A DNA stretch of 64,000 nucleotides, from contig SZPC01000003.1 of NCBI GenBank assembly GCA_030263475.1, positions 186,001 to 250,000 on the forward strand, in the 5' to 3' direction. The position numbers and the translations under genes were made by a program. The notes beneath the pieces were generated by a model, which saw nothing but the letters and a program-made list of their open reading frames with translations, searched no databases and was not told where the DNA came from. Positions 25,453 to 34,519 of this stretch are shown here, piece after piece (the first letter of the stretch is position 1; every line of letters starts with the position of its first letter). Source of the stretch: OLB4 sp002050165. GTDB lineage: Bacteria > Bacteroidota > Ignavibacteria > Tepidaquicellales > Tepidaquicellaceae.

Positions 25453-26592
25453 ATGAGCCTTGGTAACGTTCTCATACTTGGAGCCGGGTTAATCGGTAAA
25501 ACAATTGCAAAAGATCTGTCTGACGATTTCAGTGTAACAAGTGCAGATATTAATCAGGTGGAACTCGATAAGTTAAAATCACAGGCGGAAGTTGAAGTGC
25601 TTAGGACAGATCTGAGCGATAGTAAAATATTAACGGAACTTTGCACCGATTTTGACTTGGTAGTTGGAGCAGTTCCGGGTTTTATGGGTTTTAAAGTATT
25701 GGAAACGGTTATTCAGGCGGGAAAGAATATAGTTGATATATCATTTTTCCCGGAAGATCCATTCAGACTCGATGAGCTTGCAAAATCGAAAAATGTTACT
25801 GCAATTGTAGATTGCGGTGTTGCTCCGGGCTTGTGTAATTTAATCGCTGGATTTCATTACAGACAAATGAAGATTGAGTGCTACGAATGTCTTGTTGGCG
25901 GGTTACCAGTTAAACGCGAACTTCCATTTGAATATAAATCGCTATTCTCCCCGGTTGATGTAATTGAAGAATATGTTCGCGATGTAAGAATTATTGATGA
26001 TGGTGAATATGTTACAAAAGACGCGTTGTCTGATTGTCAGTTAGTTGAATTCCCTGAAACCGGACTACTTGAATCTTTTAACACTGACGGGCTTAGAACG
26101 CTATTAAAGACAATGAACGGCGTTCCGAATATGAGAGAGAAAACTTTACGCTACCCCGGACATGCGAAACTTATGAAAGCATTCAGGGAAACTGGATTGT
26201 TCAGAAAAGATGAAATTTCGATTGATGGGTGTAAAATTACTCCTCTAAGTGTGACCTCATCCCTTTTATTCCCGATGTGGAAGCTGAATGAAGGTGATGA
26301 TGATTTTACAATAATGCGAATTACCATAAGTGGAAATGAAAAAGGACAAATTGTTAACTACGAATATACATTGTTCGATAAAAGTATTCCGGAATTGAAA
26401 CTTTCATCAATGGCACGAACCACGGGATATACTTGCACCGCAACAGTACGTGCATTGGCAACCAGTAAGATTAATCAAAAAGGAATCTCACCTCCGGAAT
26501 ATCTGGGGTTCAACAAGGAAACATTTGATTTCATAATCGGAGAGTTACAAGCCAGAGGGATTAAGTTTGATTTAAAAAAGTTAATAAATTAA
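25453..26592 (+). CDS. Saccharopine dehydrogenase-like NAD(P)-binding protein within bcr operon
   Basis: Protein of 379 aa whose N-terminal Rossmann domain (GAGLIGKTIAKDL, residues 10-22, then VVGAVPGFMGF) and central domain (VDCGVAPGLCNLIAGF, GGLPVKRELPFEYK) match the saccharopine/lysine 6-dehydrogenase superfamily. It begins 3 bp after bcrA and ends 27 bp before bcrD, so it is embedded among the reductase subunit genes. I know of no such gene as a standard part of bcr or bzd clusters. A dehydrogenase acting on an intermediate, or on a 2-amino or 2-oxo acid, is possible; the function is unknown. Confidence 0.8.
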   Translation: MSLGNVLILGAGLIGKTIAKDLSDDFSVTSADINQVELDKLKSQAEVEVLRTDLSDSKILTELCTDFDLVVGAVPGFMGFKVLETVIQAGKNIVDISFFPEDPFRLDELAKSKNVTAIVDCGVAPGLCNLIAGFHYRQMKIECYECLVGGLPVKRELPFEYKSLFSPVDVIEEYVRDVRIIDDGEYVTKDALSDCQLVEFPETGLLESFNTDGLRTLLKTMNGVPNMREKTLRYPGHAKLMKAFRETGLFRKDEISIDGCKITPLSVTSSLLFPMWKLNEGDDDFTIMRITISGNEKGQIVNYEYTLFDKSIPELKLSSMARTTGYTCTATVRALATSKINQKGISPPEYLGFNKETFDFIIGELQARGIKFDLKKLIN

Positions 26593-26619
26593 ATTTTAGC
26601 AATATAAAATTTTATAAAA

Positions 26620-27462
26620 ATGGACAATAAAGTATTTACAGCAGGTATTGACATTGGGAGTAATTTCATCAAATTAATACTCATGGATTACACAGTTGAT
26701 AATCCGATTGTAATTGACAAAATGACGGAGAAAATCCGGAAAAGAGATCCATCTCAGGTAGCTGATGAGATGCTTCAAGTCATATACAGACGTCACGGAA
26801 TCCAGTATGAGGATATCGGTTACCTGGCATCAACCGGTGAGGGAGACCTGATTAAGCGAAAGAAAGGTCACTTTTACGGGATGACTACTCATGCACGCGG
26901 CGGAAAGTTTATGTACAATGATGCAGTAACAGTTGTTGATATGGGTGCTCTTTACGTAAGAGCAATTAAAATTTCAGAAGATGCAAGGGTACTCGATTAC
27001 AAAATGACCGGTCAGTGTGCGTCAGGGTCGGGACAGTTTGTTGAAAATATTTCCCGATATCTCGGACTTTCGCTTGAAGAGGTCGGAAGCATTTCGTTAC
27101 AAGCTGATGAGCCGGAGGTTTCTTCAGGTATTTGCGCGGTATTAGCAGAAACTGATGTGATTAATATGGTTTCAAGGGGAATTTCAACTCCAAATATTAT
27201 CAAGGGTATTCACTTATCAATCGCCTCACGTATTATTAAATTGTTAAGTTCATTGAAAGCTGAATCTCCGATAATGTTAACCGGTGGAATGGCTTTGAAT
27301 GAGGGGATGATGCAAGCTCTTGAGGAACAACTTGCTGAAACCGGGAAAAAGTTTGAGTTGAAAACTCATCCCGATGCAATATATGCAGGCGCAATGGGTG
27401 CAGCATTGTGGGGTGGATACAGGTATTACAAATTAAAGGAAAAAGAACTGGAAGCTGTTTAA
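26620..27462 (+). CDS. bcrD: Benzoyl-CoA reductase ATPase subunit D
   Basis: Small ASKHA ATPase (280 aa), partner of BcrA in the heterodimeric electron activator. The phosphate loop is GIDIGSNFIKLIL. The cysteines that would ligate the bridging [4Fe-4S] cluster are Cys133 (GQCASGSGQF) and Cys172 (SGICAVLAETDV), 39 residues apart as in HgdC/BadG-type activators; VLTGGMALNEG-like MLTGGMALNEGM closes the nucleotide site. Length matches Thauera BcrD (about 282). The acyl-CoA ligase gene follows after 15 bp. Confidence 0.93.
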   Translation: MDNKVFTAGIDIGSNFIKLILMDYTVDNPIVIDKMTEKIRKRDPSQVADEMLQVIYRRHGIQYEDIGYLASTGEGDLIKRKKGHFYGMTTHARGGKFMYNDAVTVVDMGALYVRAIKISEDARVLDYKMTGQCASGSGQFVENISRYLGLSLEEVGSISLQADEPEVSSGICAVLAETDVINMVSRGISTPNIIKGIHLSIASRIIKLLSSLKAESPIMLTGGMALNEGMMQALEEQLAETGKKFELKTHPDAIYAGAMGAALWGGYRYYKLKEKELEAV

Positions 27463-27477
27463 ATTTTAAATTTAAAG

Positions 27478-29211
27478 TTGGACGCACAATATTTAAAATC
27501 TGATATTCCGCTTGGTAGTTATCTTCCGAATATTTCGGTAATGCTACGCCAGAATTACGACCGTATGCCGGAACATACGGTATATAGAGAAAAAATCGGT
27601 GATTCATTCCGTTCCATTAGCTGGTCTGAATTATACCGGAATATTAAACTGATTACCGCAAACCTTGCCGGGCGCGGATTTCAAAAGGGTGATAAATTGC
27701 TGATATATTCCCCTAACCGTCTTGAAATGTTAGAATTGCAATTAGCGGTCATGTCAATGGGTGGAATATCAGTCCCCGTTTTTGCATTCTTTAAACAAGA
27801 GGCAGCTGAAGTTCTCATCCGTCACTCCGATGCAAAATTCGCAGCGGTCGGTGGTGCTTTACAATTGAACAGATTATCCGAAGATCTCCCACTGGAAAAT
27901 ATTTTTGTATTTGACGATATCAACGATAGCAGATTTAAGAATCTCCACAATTTTAAAGTCCTCCTTGAAGGTGAAAGTGAAGAAAACTTTCTTGATGATA
28001 ACCTCCAGCCCGATGATATTTGCCTCAATATGTACACATCCGGAACAATGGGAACACCAAAATGTGTACAGTTGACGCATGGAAACATTTTATCTCAACA
28101 GGCAGCGTTGAAAAAAATGTGGGATCTTGATGAACGGGATCGGTTCCTTTCTTATCTTCCGTGGCATCATAGTTTCGGAGGTATATTCGAAAAATTCTCC
28201 GCACTCTCAAATGGTGCAACTATGACATTGGAACCGTCATACGGGAAATCAGCTGAAAGCATATTATCGCTTTGGGGCAATGTCAAACCAACAGTATTTT
28301 TCAGTGTACCGAAAGTTTACAGTTCACTATTCGAATTAATCAAAAATGATCCAGATGCGGAACGTATATTCTTTCATCCGGAATTAAAATTTATATTTAC
28401 CGCTGCGGCTGCTCTGCCACAGCGTTTATCGGATGAATTCGAGAAACGCGGAATTCCGGTACTTGAAGGGTGGGGACTGACTGAAACTTCTCCATGCTGT
28501 TCATTAACCAATCCGGAACTCAAACGTGAGCCGGGACTTGTTGGTATGCCCATCCCGGGTGTTGAAATCAGAATTGCGGATGATGATGAGATTCAGGTGA
28601 AAGGACCAAACGTAATGGTGTCTTATTATAAGAATGATCAGGCAAACAAAGATATTTTTACCGAAGATGGTTGGTACAAGACGGGCGACGTAGGGGAAAT
28701 TACACCTAACGGTTTAAAGCTCATTACACGAAAAGACAGAATATTTAAGTTATCCAATGGTGAAAAAGTCATTCCGACAGAACTTGAAAAGGCAATCGAA
28801 CTTAAGTGTCATTATGTACAATATGCAGTTGTAACCGGAAATGGTGAAGATCATCCTGTAGCATTAATTTTCCCAAATAAAAAGCTGCTTGAAAACCCGG
28901 ATTATGAACTTACGCCTGAAGAGGGATGTTTTTGTCCCCGCAATTTAAATGAACTTGGCAGGTGTCTGCGCGGTTGTCTGGCTAACGTTAATGATAGCAT
29001 CGGGCAAAAATTTGCAAAAGCAAAATCAGCAGCTATAATACTCGATGAACTCTCACTTGACAATAACACTTTGACACCGTCAATGAAAGTCGCACCGAAC
29101 AATGTGCTTGAAAAATACAAGTCTCATCTGCAAAATCTTTACGGTAACAATGTTCCTGTTGAAGAAGAAGTTTATGTAGTAAAACTTGATACAAAAAAGC
29201 AACTAAACTGA
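27478..29211 (+). CDS. AMP-forming acyl-CoA ligase
   Basis: ANL-superfamily adenylate-forming ligase of 577 aa. AMP-binding motifs: YTSGTMGTPKCVQLTHGN, the aromatic/Thr motif GWGLTETSP, YKTGDVGEI with the hinge RKDRIFKLSNGEKV, and a late lysine in LTPSMKV placed as the C-terminal catalytic Lys. The overall look is of the long-chain acyl-CoA synthetase branch rather than classical benzoate-CoA ligase (about 520 aa). The start is TTG at 27478. Position inside the bcr operon suggests it activates benzoate, 4-hydroxybenzoate or another acid entering the pathway; the substrate is not settled. Its stop overlaps the next ATG. Confidence 0.85.
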   Translation: MDAQYLKSDIPLGSYLPNISVMLRQNYDRMPEHTVYREKIGDSFRSISWSELYRNIKLITANLAGRGFQKGDKLLIYSPNRLEMLELQLAVMSMGGISVPVFAFFKQEAAEVLIRHSDAKFAAVGGALQLNRLSEDLPLENIFVFDDINDSRFKNLHNFKVLLEGESEENFLDDNLQPDDICLNMYTSGTMGTPKCVQLTHGNILSQQAALKKMWDLDERDRFLSYLPWHHSFGGIFEKFSALSNGATMTLEPSYGKSAESILSLWGNVKPTVFFSVPKVYSSLFELIKNDPDAERIFFHPELKFIFTAAAALPQRLSDEFEKRGIPVLEGWGLTETSPCCSLTNPELKREPGLVGMPIPGVEIRIADDDEIQVKGPNVMVSYYKNDQANKDIFTEDGWYKTGDVGEITPNGLKLITRKDRIFKLSNGEKVIPTELEKAIELKCHYVQYAVVTGNGEDHPVALIFPNKKLLENPDYELTPEEGCFCPRNLNELGRCLRGCLANVNDSIGQKFAKAKSAAIILDELSLDNNTLTPSMKVAPNNVLEKYKSHLQNLYGNNVPVEEEVYVVKLDTKKQLN

Positions 29212-30428
29212 TGTATAAAATTCAGTCAACTGAAAAAATGAAAAGGATAATGGGAGAATATTTTCTCTCATTGGAATCCGGCGAGAAAAAAGTTGCATGG
29301 TGTACGAGTGTTGGCCCGGCGGAACTGTTGCGATCTTTCGGATTTGAAGTCTATTTTCCGGAAAATCACGGTGCATTGCTAGGTGCTACACGTACAGCCA
29401 TGGATTATATCCCGGAAGCTATCAAATGCGGATATTCGGGACATGTCTGTTCATATACTACTTCGGATATCGGGTCTTATCTCAAAGGCGATACACCGTT
29501 GAAAACTCATTACGGCTTGCAGGGACATCCCAAACCTGATATTATTGCTTATAATACAAATCAGTGCAGGGAGGTTGAAGATTGGTTTACTTTTTTTGCA
29601 AACGAATTCAAATGCCCCATAGTTGGAATTCATCCGCCCCGACATTTGGACGAAGTAACACAGGATGAGATTGATCTGGTTGTAAAACAATTCAAGAAAA
29701 TAATTCCGGTTTGTGAAGAAGTCAGCGGGAATAAATTTAATGAAGACAAGTTTAAAGAAGTTGTTAAACGAAGTAAAGACGCTACCCTGCTTTGGCAAAA
29801 AGTGTTAAGAACGTCATCAGCTGATACACCACCAATCAGTTTCTTTGACGGAACAATTCACATGGGACCAATTGTTGTACTTCGGGGAACGGAAACTGCA
29901 ATTGATTATTACTCAACTTTGTTAAACGAGCTCGAAGAAAATATTGCGAGCGGTCAAGGTTTCATTAAGAATCCCAGAACTCGGATTTTTTGGGAAGGAA
30001 TGCCTATCTGGGGAAAGATAAGAATGATGAGCGACCTATTCACTTCAAACGGCGCTGCCGTTGTTGCTTCAACTTATTGCAGTAGCTGGATATTCGATAA
30101 GTTCGATGAAAACGATCCCTGGGAATCAACAGCAAGAGCTTATACTGAAATATTCATTAACCGGAGCGAAAAAGCTAAAATGAAAATGCTTTCGGATTGG
30201 TTCAAAGAATATAATATAGACGGGATTGTTTATCACGATACGAAAACCTGTTTCAATAACTCTAACGCAAAGTTTGGAATGCCACAACGATTGAAAGAAT
30301 CTTCCGGAATTCCCGCATTAGTAATTGAAGGTGACCTCTGTGATCTGAGATTTTTTAGCGAAGGACAAAGCATTACAAAAATTGAAACATTTTTAGAGCA
30401 AATTGAAGAAAGTAAAGTTTACAATTGA
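29211..30428 (+). CDS. Additional 2-hydroxyacyl-CoA dehydratase/BcrB-like subunit
   Basis: Protein of 405 aa in the HgdB/BcrB/double-cubane family, clearly related to but divergent from bcrB. Parallel blocks are VCSYTTSDIG (BcrB: VCTYVKCDIG), TKTCFNNSN (BcrB: IKSCNSFSA) and EGDLCDLRFFS (BcrB: ESDLVDPRYFS). Other cysteines (AWCTSVG, NQCREVEDW, STYCSSW) could hold Fe-S clusters. It overlaps the ligase gene (ATGA) and the following fusion gene (TGATG), so it is translationally coupled to both. It may form a second ATP-driven reductase or dehydratase with the ATPase encoded next, similar in layout to YjiM/YjiL double-cubane systems, or a variant subunit for the benzoyl-CoA reductase. Confidence 0.85.
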   Translation: MYKIQSTEKMKRIMGEYFLSLESGEKKVAWCTSVGPAELLRSFGFEVYFPENHGALLGATRTAMDYIPEAIKCGYSGHVCSYTTSDIGSYLKGDTPLKTHYGLQGHPKPDIIAYNTNQCREVEDWFTFFANEFKCPIVGIHPPRHLDEVTQDEIDLVVKQFKKIIPVCEEVSGNKFNEDKFKEVVKRSKDATLLWQKVLRTSSADTPPISFFDGTIHMGPIVVLRGTETAIDYYSTLLNELEENIASGQGFIKNPRTRIFWEGMPIWGKIRMMSDLFTSNGAAVVASTYCSSWIFDKFDENDPWESTARAYTEIFINRSEKAKMKMLSDWFKEYNIDGIVYHDTKTCFNNSNAKFGMPQRLKESSGIPALVIEGDLCDLRFFSEGQSITKIETFLEQIEESKVYN

Positions 30429-32290
30429 TGGATAACGGAAAAATAAAAGTTGGTATAATTGGTTTGGGACCTGTGGGGATGATACTCGCAACTAAACTGA
30501 AAGAGGCAGGTTGCGAAGTTGCATTGTGTGTCCGAAACGAAGTCAAAAGAAATAAAATTAAATCAGAAGGTATTATTCTTGAAAATGTAATCGAGTCAGT
30601 TACGCATTTTGACAAGGTATATCCGACAATTGAAGAAATGGCAGACCTGAATCTTGATTACCTCGTACTTGCGTTAAAGACCTATCACGTTAAGGATGTT
30701 CTAAAATCAGTACAGGAACTGGATTCGGACAAGCTCTCCATTATTTTAGCACAAAACGGGATTGATGTAGAGGAGAATGTTACCAAAGTTTTCAGTGAAT
30801 CAAAATTGATACGGATGGTTGTAAACTACGCGGGTAATATGGTTACACCTAACACTGTTAAGGTGACATTTTTTATCCCACCGAATTACATCGGATCAAT
30901 TCACGATACCCGACCGGATGAATCAAAATTGATAGCTGACCTTCTTAGCAAGGTAAACCTAGAAACCGTACATGTAGATTCGTTTGAATTAATCAAACGC
31001 GTTTGGGAGAAAACGATATTAAATTCATCACTCAGCGCTTTGTGCGGAGTTGGAAGGATGACAATGGCTGAAGCAATGAACGACCCGGATACAGTCGAAC
31101 TGATTGAAAGAATTATTAGTGAAGCCGTAGAAGTCGCAGAGACCGAAAAAATCAGGTATCCCGACGATTTCATCAGGCAATGTATGCGATATCTGAAAAA
31201 AGGTGGAGACCATTTCCCTTCCCTTGCATTGGATTTAATCAATGGTCGTGAAACAGAGATTGATTACTTCAACGGTAAAATTGTTGAATACGGACGAAAG
31301 CATTATATCAGAACATCACTCAATTTGTCGTTTGCAAATATGGTAAGGGCAATGACTAATAAGAATATAATCTCGCGTGTACCGGGTGCTGCCGGCGATG
31401 TTATAAGGCGTATTCTGGATAAAGGAATAGTCAATAAGATATCTTCGCCGTCAGCTTACAAGAATGTGGAATGTTTTCTCGGGATTGACCTTGGTTCTTC
31501 ATTCTCCAAGTTTACAGTAATAGACTCAAATGGGATACCGCTGTTCAGATACTTCCTGCCGACATTATCAAATGACAAACAATCGTTTAAAAATGTAATG
31601 CAGACAATTGCAACTAATTTCAAAATAAAATACAGTTGCGCAACCGGATACGGCAGGAAGCACTTTACCGATACGGACATGGTAAAAACTGAAATCAATT
31701 GTGGCGCTACCGGTGTTTCTTTTAACCATCCCGGCGAAAAAAATATTATTGATATGGGTGGTGAAGACATTAAAATTATCAGGTGCGATAAAGATAATAA
31801 CGTAGTTAACTTTTATATGAACGATAAATGCGCCGCTGGAACAGGCTCTTTTCTCGTTGAAATCGCTGACAGGGCGAATATAAATATATTGGAAATGAAT
31901 CAACTTGCTTCACTTTCAACTCACGATAAAGAACTAAACAGTTTCTGTACAGTTTTCGCTAAGACAGAAATAATGAACTGGATGTTCGATGGAATGTCAC
32001 TTGAAGATATTTCACGGGGTATCTATATCTCAATTGCGAACAAAATAGCGAAAATGAGGCTTGATCCGGGCATACCTACATACATGATCGGTGGAGTCAT
32101 TACTCACCATCCGTATTTAAAAAATATTCTAAACGATAAATTCAACAAAGATATTAAGATTATTGATAGTCCTCAGTATGTTGTATCTTTCGGTGCAGCA
32201 ATTATCGCCATGAATACTTACAAGCGAGAATTAAAGCGATCAGAAAAATCTTCTGAGGAAGTTGATAAAATCCTCTCTGCTCAGGATTAA
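30428..32290 (+). CDS. Fusion of ketopantoate reductase-like domain to BcrD/HgdC-type ATPase
   Basis: A single 620-aa frame from ATG 30428 (a TTG three bases earlier is also in frame). Residues 1 to about 330 match the PanE/ApbA family: GIIGLGPVGM cofactor loop, Lys195 and Asn199 in WEKTILNSSLSALCG as catalytic Lys/Asn, and GRETEIDYFNG. From about residue 348 to 600 is an ASKHA activator ATPase: LGIDLGSSFSKFTVI, DMGGEDIKII, Cys468 (DKCAAGTGSF) and Cys507 (NSFCTVFAKTE), 39 residues apart as in HgdC, then YMIGGV. Both halves look intact. I do not know this architecture. It directly overlaps the BcrB-like gene and precedes had. Confidence 0.85.
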   Translation: MDNGKIKVGIIGLGPVGMILATKLKEAGCEVALCVRNEVKRNKIKSEGIILENVIESVTHFDKVYPTIEEMADLNLDYLVLALKTYHVKDVLKSVQELDSDKLSIILAQNGIDVEENVTKVFSESKLIRMVVNYAGNMVTPNTVKVTFFIPPNYIGSIHDTRPDESKLIADLLSKVNLETVHVDSFELIKRVWEKTILNSSLSALCGVGRMTMAEAMNDPDTVELIERIISEAVEVAETEKIRYPDDFIRQCMRYLKKGGDHFPSLALDLINGRETEIDYFNGKIVEYGRKHYIRTSLNLSFANMVRAMTNKNIISRVPGAAGDVIRRILDKGIVNKISSPSAYKNVECFLGIDLGSSFSKFTVIDSNGIPLFRYFLPTLSNDKQSFKNVMQTIATNFKIKYSCATGYGRKHFTDTDMVKTEINCGATGVSFNHPGEKNIIDMGGEDIKIIRCDKDNNVVNFYMNDKCAAGTGSFLVEIADRANINILEMNQLASLSTHDKELNSFCTVFAKTEIMNWMFDGMSLEDISRGIYISIANKIAKMRLDPGIPTYMIGGVITHHPYLKNILNDKFNKDIKIIDSPQYVVSFGAAIIAMNTYKRELKRSEKSSEEVDKILSAQD

Positions 32291-32343
32291 AAGCCTGACT
32301 CTTTTTTTAAAGCATTACAACTTTATAAAAATATTTTTCAAAA

Positions 32344-33405
32344 TTGAAAAAGATATTCCAATATCAGATGACGGGTTTGAACACAGATTTCAAATTAGTT
32401 GAATCTGAAATCCCTGCTATCAGTGAACATGAAGTGCTCGTCAAAATTGCGGGTTGCGGTGTGTGTCATACCGACATTAGTTTCTGGCACCATGGTGTCA
32501 GGACAAAAAAAGAAATGCCTATTACTCTCGGTCATGAAATAAGCGGAACTGTCGTAGAGGGGAATAGTAAACTGCTTGACAAAGATGTGATAATTCCGGC
32601 AGTGCTTCCATGTGGCGAATGTGAATTATGCCAAAAAGGTCGGAGTAATATTTGCCAAAATCAATTAATGCCCGGGAATGACTTCCATGGTGGATTTGCC
32701 TCTCACATTGTTGTGCCGCATAAGTACCTTTGTCCTGTACCCGAAATCGCGCTTACGAAATATTCGCTTGAACAACTCTCCGTCATCGCCGATGCGATTT
32801 CAACACCGTATCAGGTAATAAAGAAATCCGAACTTGATCCAGGTGATTTTGCAATTGTAATCGGAGTCGGAGGTGTCGGAATCTATGGCGCTTTAATAGC
32901 AAAAATACTCGGCGCAAAAGTGCTTGCGATCGACGTGGATGATACGAAACTTGAGCTTGCTAAAAGCAATGGTATCGATGCAACACTTAACACTACCGGC
33001 ATGGATATAAAGGAGGTCAAATCCAAAGTAAAAGAGATCTCAAAGGATCTTGGTGTTTCAAAAACCAGCTGGAAGATTTTTGAAATATCAGGTACAACAT
33101 CCGGTCAGGAACTTGCTTTTAACCTCATTACATTTGCCTCTACTCTGAGCATAGTTGGGTTCACCATGAATAAACTTGAAGTACGGTTAAGTAACCTAAT
33201 GGCTTTTGATGCTAAGTTGATTGGTACTTGGGGATGCAAACCTGAACTTTACCCGGAGGTTATTGACCTTATATCAAGCGGCAAACTTGAGATTAGCCAA
33301 TTTGTAGAAACATTCCCATTGTCAAAAATCAATGAGGTTTTCAGAGATACTCTTGATCATAAGTTTACTAAACGCTCCGTGCTAGTGCCGGATTTTGATG
33401 AATAA
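32344..33405 (+). CDS. had: 6-hydroxycyclohex-1-ene-1-carbonyl-CoA dehydrogenase
   Basis: Zinc-dependent medium-chain alcohol dehydrogenase (353 aa) that oxidises the hydrated dienoyl-CoA product to 6-oxocyclohex-1-ene-1-carbonyl-CoA with NAD. Catalytic zinc residues are in CGVCHTD and GHE; the structural zinc site is CGECELCQKGRSNIC; the NAD loop is GVGGVGIYG. The family context PGNDFHGGFASHIVVP fits Had. Its neighbours oah and dch make the assignment firm. The start is TTG at 32344, 53 bp after the fusion gene. Confidence 0.9.
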   Translation: MKKIFQYQMTGLNTDFKLVESEIPAISEHEVLVKIAGCGVCHTDISFWHHGVRTKKEMPITLGHEISGTVVEGNSKLLDKDVIIPAVLPCGECELCQKGRSNICQNQLMPGNDFHGGFASHIVVPHKYLCPVPEIALTKYSLEQLSVIADAISTPYQVIKKSELDPGDFAIVIGVGGVGIYGALIAKILGAKVLAIDVDDTKLELAKSNGIDATLNTTGMDIKEVKSKVKEISKDLGVSKTSWKIFEISGTTSGQELAFNLITFASTLSIVGFTMNKLEVRLSNLMAFDAKLIGTWGCKPELYPEVIDLISSGKLEISQFVETFPLSKINEVFRDTLDHKFTKRSVLVPDFDE

Positions 33406-33420
33406 AATAAATCTAAATTA

Positions 33421-34515
33421 ATGGAATTAAAAAATCACAACCTGACAAATACGAAATACACTGAAATTATTTTTGAAAAACGACCTTGTCTCGACCATGA
33501 TGGATCTAAAATTGAAGGTTTATTTAATGCATGGATCTGGTTAAATAATCCCTCTCAGTTCAATTCTTATACTACGGCGGCGGTGAAAGAAATTATTCTT
33601 GCTTTTGGCGAAGCCTCAAACGATAGAAGTGTGGTTGCGGTGATTTTTACAGGGGTTGGCGATAAAGCTTTTTGTACCGGTGGTAACACAAAAGAGTACG
33701 CAGAATATTACGCAGGGAATCCTCAGGAATATTCGCAATATATGCGTCTGTTCAATGATATGGTAAGCGCCATACTTAAATGTGAGAAACCCGTAATCTG
33801 TAGAGTAAACGGAATGCGGATTGGCGGTGGTCAGGAAATCGGTATGGCATGCGACTTCAGTATATCGAGCGATATGGCGAGGTTCGGACAAGCCGGACCA
33901 AAGCACGGAAGCGCTCCTATCGGAGGTGCTACAGATTTCTTGCCGCTCTTCATAGGAATCGAACGAGCTATGAGTTCATTAACATTGTGTGAACCGTTTT
34001 CTGCACATCAGGCATATTATTACGGAATCATAAACGAAATTGTCCCCGTTCTTAAGGTTAACGGCAAATATATTCCTAACCCGCTCGTCGTAACTGATAA
34101 AGTTACTGATAGCTTTGGAAAAGTAGTCTTTGGCTCATCAAAAACAGGAGATGATTTAAAATCGGGGAAAGAATTATTGGCATCAGCAGAAGTGGATCTA
34201 AGCTTACTTGACCGTTCAGTAAATATGCTTGCTGCTAAATTGCTCCACACATTTCCTAATTGTACCACAAAAACTATTTCGGAGGTGAGAAAGTTTAAAC
34301 TCGAACACTGGGATAAAAATAAAGAGAGCAGTAGAGAATGGCTCGCGTTAAACATGATGACGGAAGCTAAAGCAGGTTTCAGGGCGTTCAATTTTGGGAC
34401 AAAAGATAACCGCGAAGTAGATTTTATCAAACTCCGACAATTGCTTGCAGAAGGTGCTGAATGGAACGATCAACTGCACGAAATTATTTCACCTCAGTTT
34501 AAAAAAGAAAATTAG
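33421..34515 (+). CDS. oah: 6-oxocyclohex-1-ene-1-carbonyl-CoA hydrolase (ring-opening, BamA)
   Basis: Crotonase-fold hydrolase (364 aa) that adds water and opens the alicyclic ring to 3-hydroxypimelyl-CoA. It carries the long N- and C-terminal extensions of BamA relative to ordinary enoyl-CoA hydratases, and the marker blocks FCTGGNTKEYAEYYAGNPQE, MRLFNDMVSAIL, RIGGGQEIGMACDFSIS and QAGPKHGSAPIGGATDFLPL. BamA is the established functional marker gene of anaerobic benzoyl-CoA degradation. It lies between had (15 bp upstream) and dch (4 bp downstream). Confidence 0.96.
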   Translation: MELKNHNLTNTKYTEIIFEKRPCLDHDGSKIEGLFNAWIWLNNPSQFNSYTTAAVKEIILAFGEASNDRSVVAVIFTGVGDKAFCTGGNTKEYAEYYAGNPQEYSQYMRLFNDMVSAILKCEKPVICRVNGMRIGGGQEIGMACDFSISSDMARFGQAGPKHGSAPIGGATDFLPLFIGIERAMSSLTLCEPFSAHQAYYYGIINEIVPVLKVNGKYIPNPLVVTDKVTDSFGKVVFGSSKTGDDLKSGKELLASAEVDLSLLDRSVNMLAAKLLHTFPNCTTKTISEVRKFKLEHWDKNKESSREWLALNMMTEAKAGFRAFNFGTKDNREVDFIKLRQLLAEGAEWNDQLHEIISPQFKKEN

Positions 34516-34519
34516 TCAA

